Source: Chitinophagaceae bacterium
GTDB taxonomy: Bacteria > Bacteroidota > Bacteroidia > Chitinophagales > Chitinophagaceae
Assembly (NCBI GenBank): GCA_947459455.1
Contig: CANHEC010000077.1
Location: forward strand, 1 to 8,136
Length of the DNA: 8,136 nt
Direction of reading: 5' to 3'
In this document: in pieces, positions 6,302-8,136 of the stretch
Position numbering within the stretch: position 1 is the stretch's first letter
How the letters are laid out: every line of letters starts with the position of its first letter
The notes under the pieces: generated by a model
What the model was told of the DNA's origin: nothing
Databases searched by the model: none
The model's input: only the letters and a program-made list of their open reading frames with translations
Translations under genes and position numbers: made by a program

Positions 6302-7408
6302 ATGAAATACCTGAGTGAATACCGCGACCCTGCAGTGGTGCAGCAACTACTACAGGAAATACATGCCACGGTGACCCAACCATGGACGCTGATGGAAGTG
6401 TGTGGCGGACAAACGCACAGCCTGGTAAAAAATGGCATTCTGCAACTATTGCCGGAACAAATAACCATGGTGCACGGCCCCGGCTGTCCCGTTTGTGTAA
6501 CGCCGCAAAGCCTGATAGACAAAGCGGTGTACCTGGCCGAAGAAGCCGGCGTAATTCTTTGCTCGTACGGCGATATGATACGGGTGCCCGGCACCCACCG
6601 CAGTTTGCTGGAGGCCAAGGCTGCCGGTGCCGATGTACGCATTCTGTACTCGCCACTGGAAGCCGTGGAGATAGCAAAGCAACAGCCCGACAAACAGGTG
6701 GTATTTTTTGCCGTAGGCTTTGAAACCACCGCCCCGGCCAATGCGCTGAGCGTGGTACATGCGCAGCAGGCTGGCATCCACAATTACAGCATCCTTACTT
6801 CGCACGTGCTGGTACCGCCTGCCATCGAAGCCATTGTGACCGACCCCGACAATGTGGTGCAGGGCTTTTTAGCAGCCGGGCATGTTTGTACCATCATGGG
6901 CGAAGAGGAATACATTCCGCTGGTACAACGCTATCGCCTGCCCATTGTGATTACCGGCTTTGAACCGGTAGACCTGCTGCAGGGAATACTGATGCTGGTA
7001 AAACAACTGGAAGCTGGTGAGTACCGACTGGAAAACCAATACAGCCGGGTGGCGCATGCCCAGGGCAATGCCGCTGCACGGGCCACCATTGCGCAGGTGT
7101 TTGAAGTAAGCGACCGCGAATGGCGGGGCATTGCCAACATTCCTAAGAGCGGTTACGAGCTGAAGAGCAGCTATGCCTCCTTTGACGCCAATCGAAAATT
7201 TGACATTGCTATTGGCAGCAGCCATGTCAGCAACGGCTGCATCGCCGGCGATATTTTGCGGGGCAAAAAGAAGCCGTTTGAGTGCCCGCAGTTTGGCAGC
7301 ACCTGCCACCCCATGAACCCGCTGGGAGCCCCCATGGTGAGCAGCGAAGGTGCTTGCGCCGCCTACTATCATTTTCATCACATGGCTGCCGAATCGCTTG
7401 CGTTATGA
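6302..7408 (+). CDS. hypD: HypD, Fe(CN)2CO scaffold and assembly protein for [NiFe]-hydrogenase
   Basis: HypD carries a [4Fe-4S] cluster and, with HypC, holds the iron while CN and CO are attached before transfer to the hydrogenase large subunit. The start is ATG 6302, giving 368 residues. The open frame extends back to TTG 6221, but MKYLSEYRD is the usual N-terminus. Motifs seen: MEVCGGQTHS (Cys34), HGPGCPVCVTP (Cys62, Cys65), FFAVGFETTAPA, ITGFEPVDLL, and a C-terminal Cys set at 313, 328, 335 and 352 in GCIAGDILRG, FECPQFGSTCHP and MVSSEGACAAYY, in the place of the Fe-S cluster ligands. Two places where many homologues, as I recall them, have extra Cys are Ala (CIAG) and Pro (GAPMVSS) here. 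The stop overlaps the hypE start as ATGA, so translation is coupled. Confidence 0.96.
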   Translation: MKYLSEYRDPAVVQQLLQEIHATVTQPWTLMEVCGGQTHSLVKNGILQLLPEQITMVHGPGCPVCVTPQSLIDKAVYLAEEAGVILCSYGDMIRVPGTHRSLLEAKAAGADVRILYSPLEAVEIAKQQPDKQVVFFAVGFETTAPANALSVVHAQQAGIHNYSILTSHVLVPPAIEAIVTDPDNVVQGFLAAGHVCTIMGEEEYIPLVQRYRLPIVITGFEPVDLLQGILMLVKQLEAGEYRLENQYSRVAHAQGNAAARATIAQVFEVSDREWRGIANIPKSGYELKSSYASFDANRKFDIAIGSSHVSNGCIAGDILRGKKKPFECPQFGSTCHPMNPLGAPMVSSEGACAAYYHFHHMAAESLAL

Positions 7409-8136
7409 ACCTGCAGTGCCCCATGCCCAATTTCGATTTTGATGCTATCAACCTGGGTCATGGCAGCGGTGGCATCCTCACACAGCGGCTGCTGAACAGT
7501 GGAGTGTTTGATGTGCTGGCCAATGAGACGCTGAACGAACGCCACGATGGTGCTGTGTTTTCTCTGCCCGGCCAGTTGGCCTTCAGCACAGATAGCTATG
7601 TGGTTTCGCCCATCTTTTTTCCGGGCGGCAATATTGGCGACCTGGCAGTAAATGGTACTGTGAACGACCTGGCCATGTGCGGTGCCCGGGCCCGCTATCT
7701 CTCCTTGTCCTTTATACTGGAAGAAGGACTGTCGATGCAGCACTTCTGGACCATTTTACAAACCATTGGCGCCGCCTGCCAAACTGCAGGCGTGCAGGTG
7801 GCAACCGGCGATACCAAAGTGGTTGAACGCGGCAAGGCCGATCAGATTTTTATTAATACCAGCGGCATTGGCGTGGTACACAGCCGGGCCCAACTGGGCT
7901 GGCGAAGTATACAGCCGGGCGATGCCATCATCATTAATGCACCACTGGCAGCGCATGGCATGGCCATTATGAGCCTGCGAAATGGGCTGCAGTTTGAAAC
8001 TGATATTGTAAGCGATACCGCCGCACTGCACCATACAGTGATGCAGCTGCTGGATGAATATGGCAGCGCCATTCATTTTTTGCGAGATGCTACCCGCGGT
8101 GGCCTTGCCAGTGTGCTGAATGAAATAGCGAAAGAC
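7405..8136 (+). CDS. hypE: HypE, carbamoyl dehydratase of [NiFe]-hydrogenase maturation (3' end outside window)
   Basis: HypE dehydrates the carbamoyl group placed on its C-terminal Cys by HypF to a thiocyanate, using ATP, and donates cyanide to HypC-HypD. The frame from ATG 7405 is open to the window end (244 residues of an expected 330-350). Motifs seen: LGHGSGGILTQRLL near the start (residues 17-30), FSTDSYVVSPIFFPGGNIGDLAVNG, VNDLAMCGARARYLSLSFILEEGL, TGDTKVVERGKADQIFINTSGIGV, and DATRGGLASVLNEIA at the end of the visible part, all typical of the PurM/AIR-synthase-like family. A second ATG at 7423 is possible, but the ATGA overlap with hypD favours 7405. The C-terminal Cys motif lies beyond the window and cannot be checked. 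Confidence 0.96.
   Translation, partial: MNLQCPMPNFDFDAINLGHGSGGILTQRLLNSGVFDVLANETLNERHDGAVFSLPGQLAFSTDSYVVSPIFFPGGNIGDLAVNGTVNDLAMCGARARYLSLSFILEEGLSMQHFWTILQTIGAACQTAGVQVATGDTKVVERGKADQIFINTSGIGVVHSRAQLGWRSIQPGDAIIINAPLAAHGMAIMSLRNGLQFETDIVSDTAALHHTVMQLLDEYGSAIHFLRDATRGGLASVLNEIAKD

Noticed and set aside
7756..8076. Minus-strand open frames over hypE
   Set aside because: They are antisense shadows of a clearly recognised hypE reading frame that continues past the window.
1..8136. CRISPR array, insertion sequence, phage or toxin-antitoxin genes
   Set aside because: I looked on both strands and found no regularly spaced repeats, transposase or integrase motifs, or small paired toxin genes.

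Overview
The window looks like a Bacteroidota chromosome or contig, most likely a Chitinophagaceae-type member with unusually high GC for the phylum. Three things suggest this: the ECF sigma factor type, a TTTTG-N18-TATATTTG promoter (the Bacteroidota -33/-7 pattern) in front of the tRNA gene, and the general lack of Shine-Dalgarno sequences. Assignment below phylum is inference from protein style and composition only.

Left part (1-2303), all on +: a damaged uronate/pectin-catabolism locus. It opens inside an ECF sigma factor gene that, near base 300, runs abruptly into the C-terminal third of a DUF4861 protein in another reading frame. It continues with kduI (5-keto-4-deoxyuronate isomerase), broken by a one-base deficit in a run of seven T (846-852), and ends with an intact short-chain dehydrogenase resembling the SDR-type mannonate/fructuronate oxidoreductases. 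Together these suit the end of an oligogalacturonide or glucuronate utilisation locus. A sigma/anti-sigma/SusC-SusD block would be expected between the sigma gene and DUF4861 and appears to be missing (a real deletion or an assembly join).

Middle (2304-2834): a bidirectional terminator, a tRNA-Phe(GAA) gene on the minus strand with its own promoter, then a gene-free leader that can fold into two hairpins plus a long-range loop pairing. That pairing competes with a terminator hairpin, so the layout resembles a riboswitch or attenuator of no class I recognise. It stands in front of a membrane-anchored alpha/beta hydrolase (2835-3794).

Right part (3893-8136): three [NiFe]-hydrogenase maturation genes in a row, hypF, hypD and hypE (the last cut by the window edge). 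HypF and HypE make the cyanide ligands from carbamoyl phosphate, and HypD assembles the Fe(CN)2CO unit with HypC. hypA, hypB, hypC and the hydrogenase structural genes are not in view and would be expected downstream or elsewhere. hypD and hypE overlap by ATGA, so they are translationally coupled.

The best candidates for something undescribed are the leader RNA at 2627-2756 and the sigma-DUF4861 join. The kduI frameshift and a mismatched tRNA acceptor pair raise the possibility of sequence or assembly errors, which should be excluded first.
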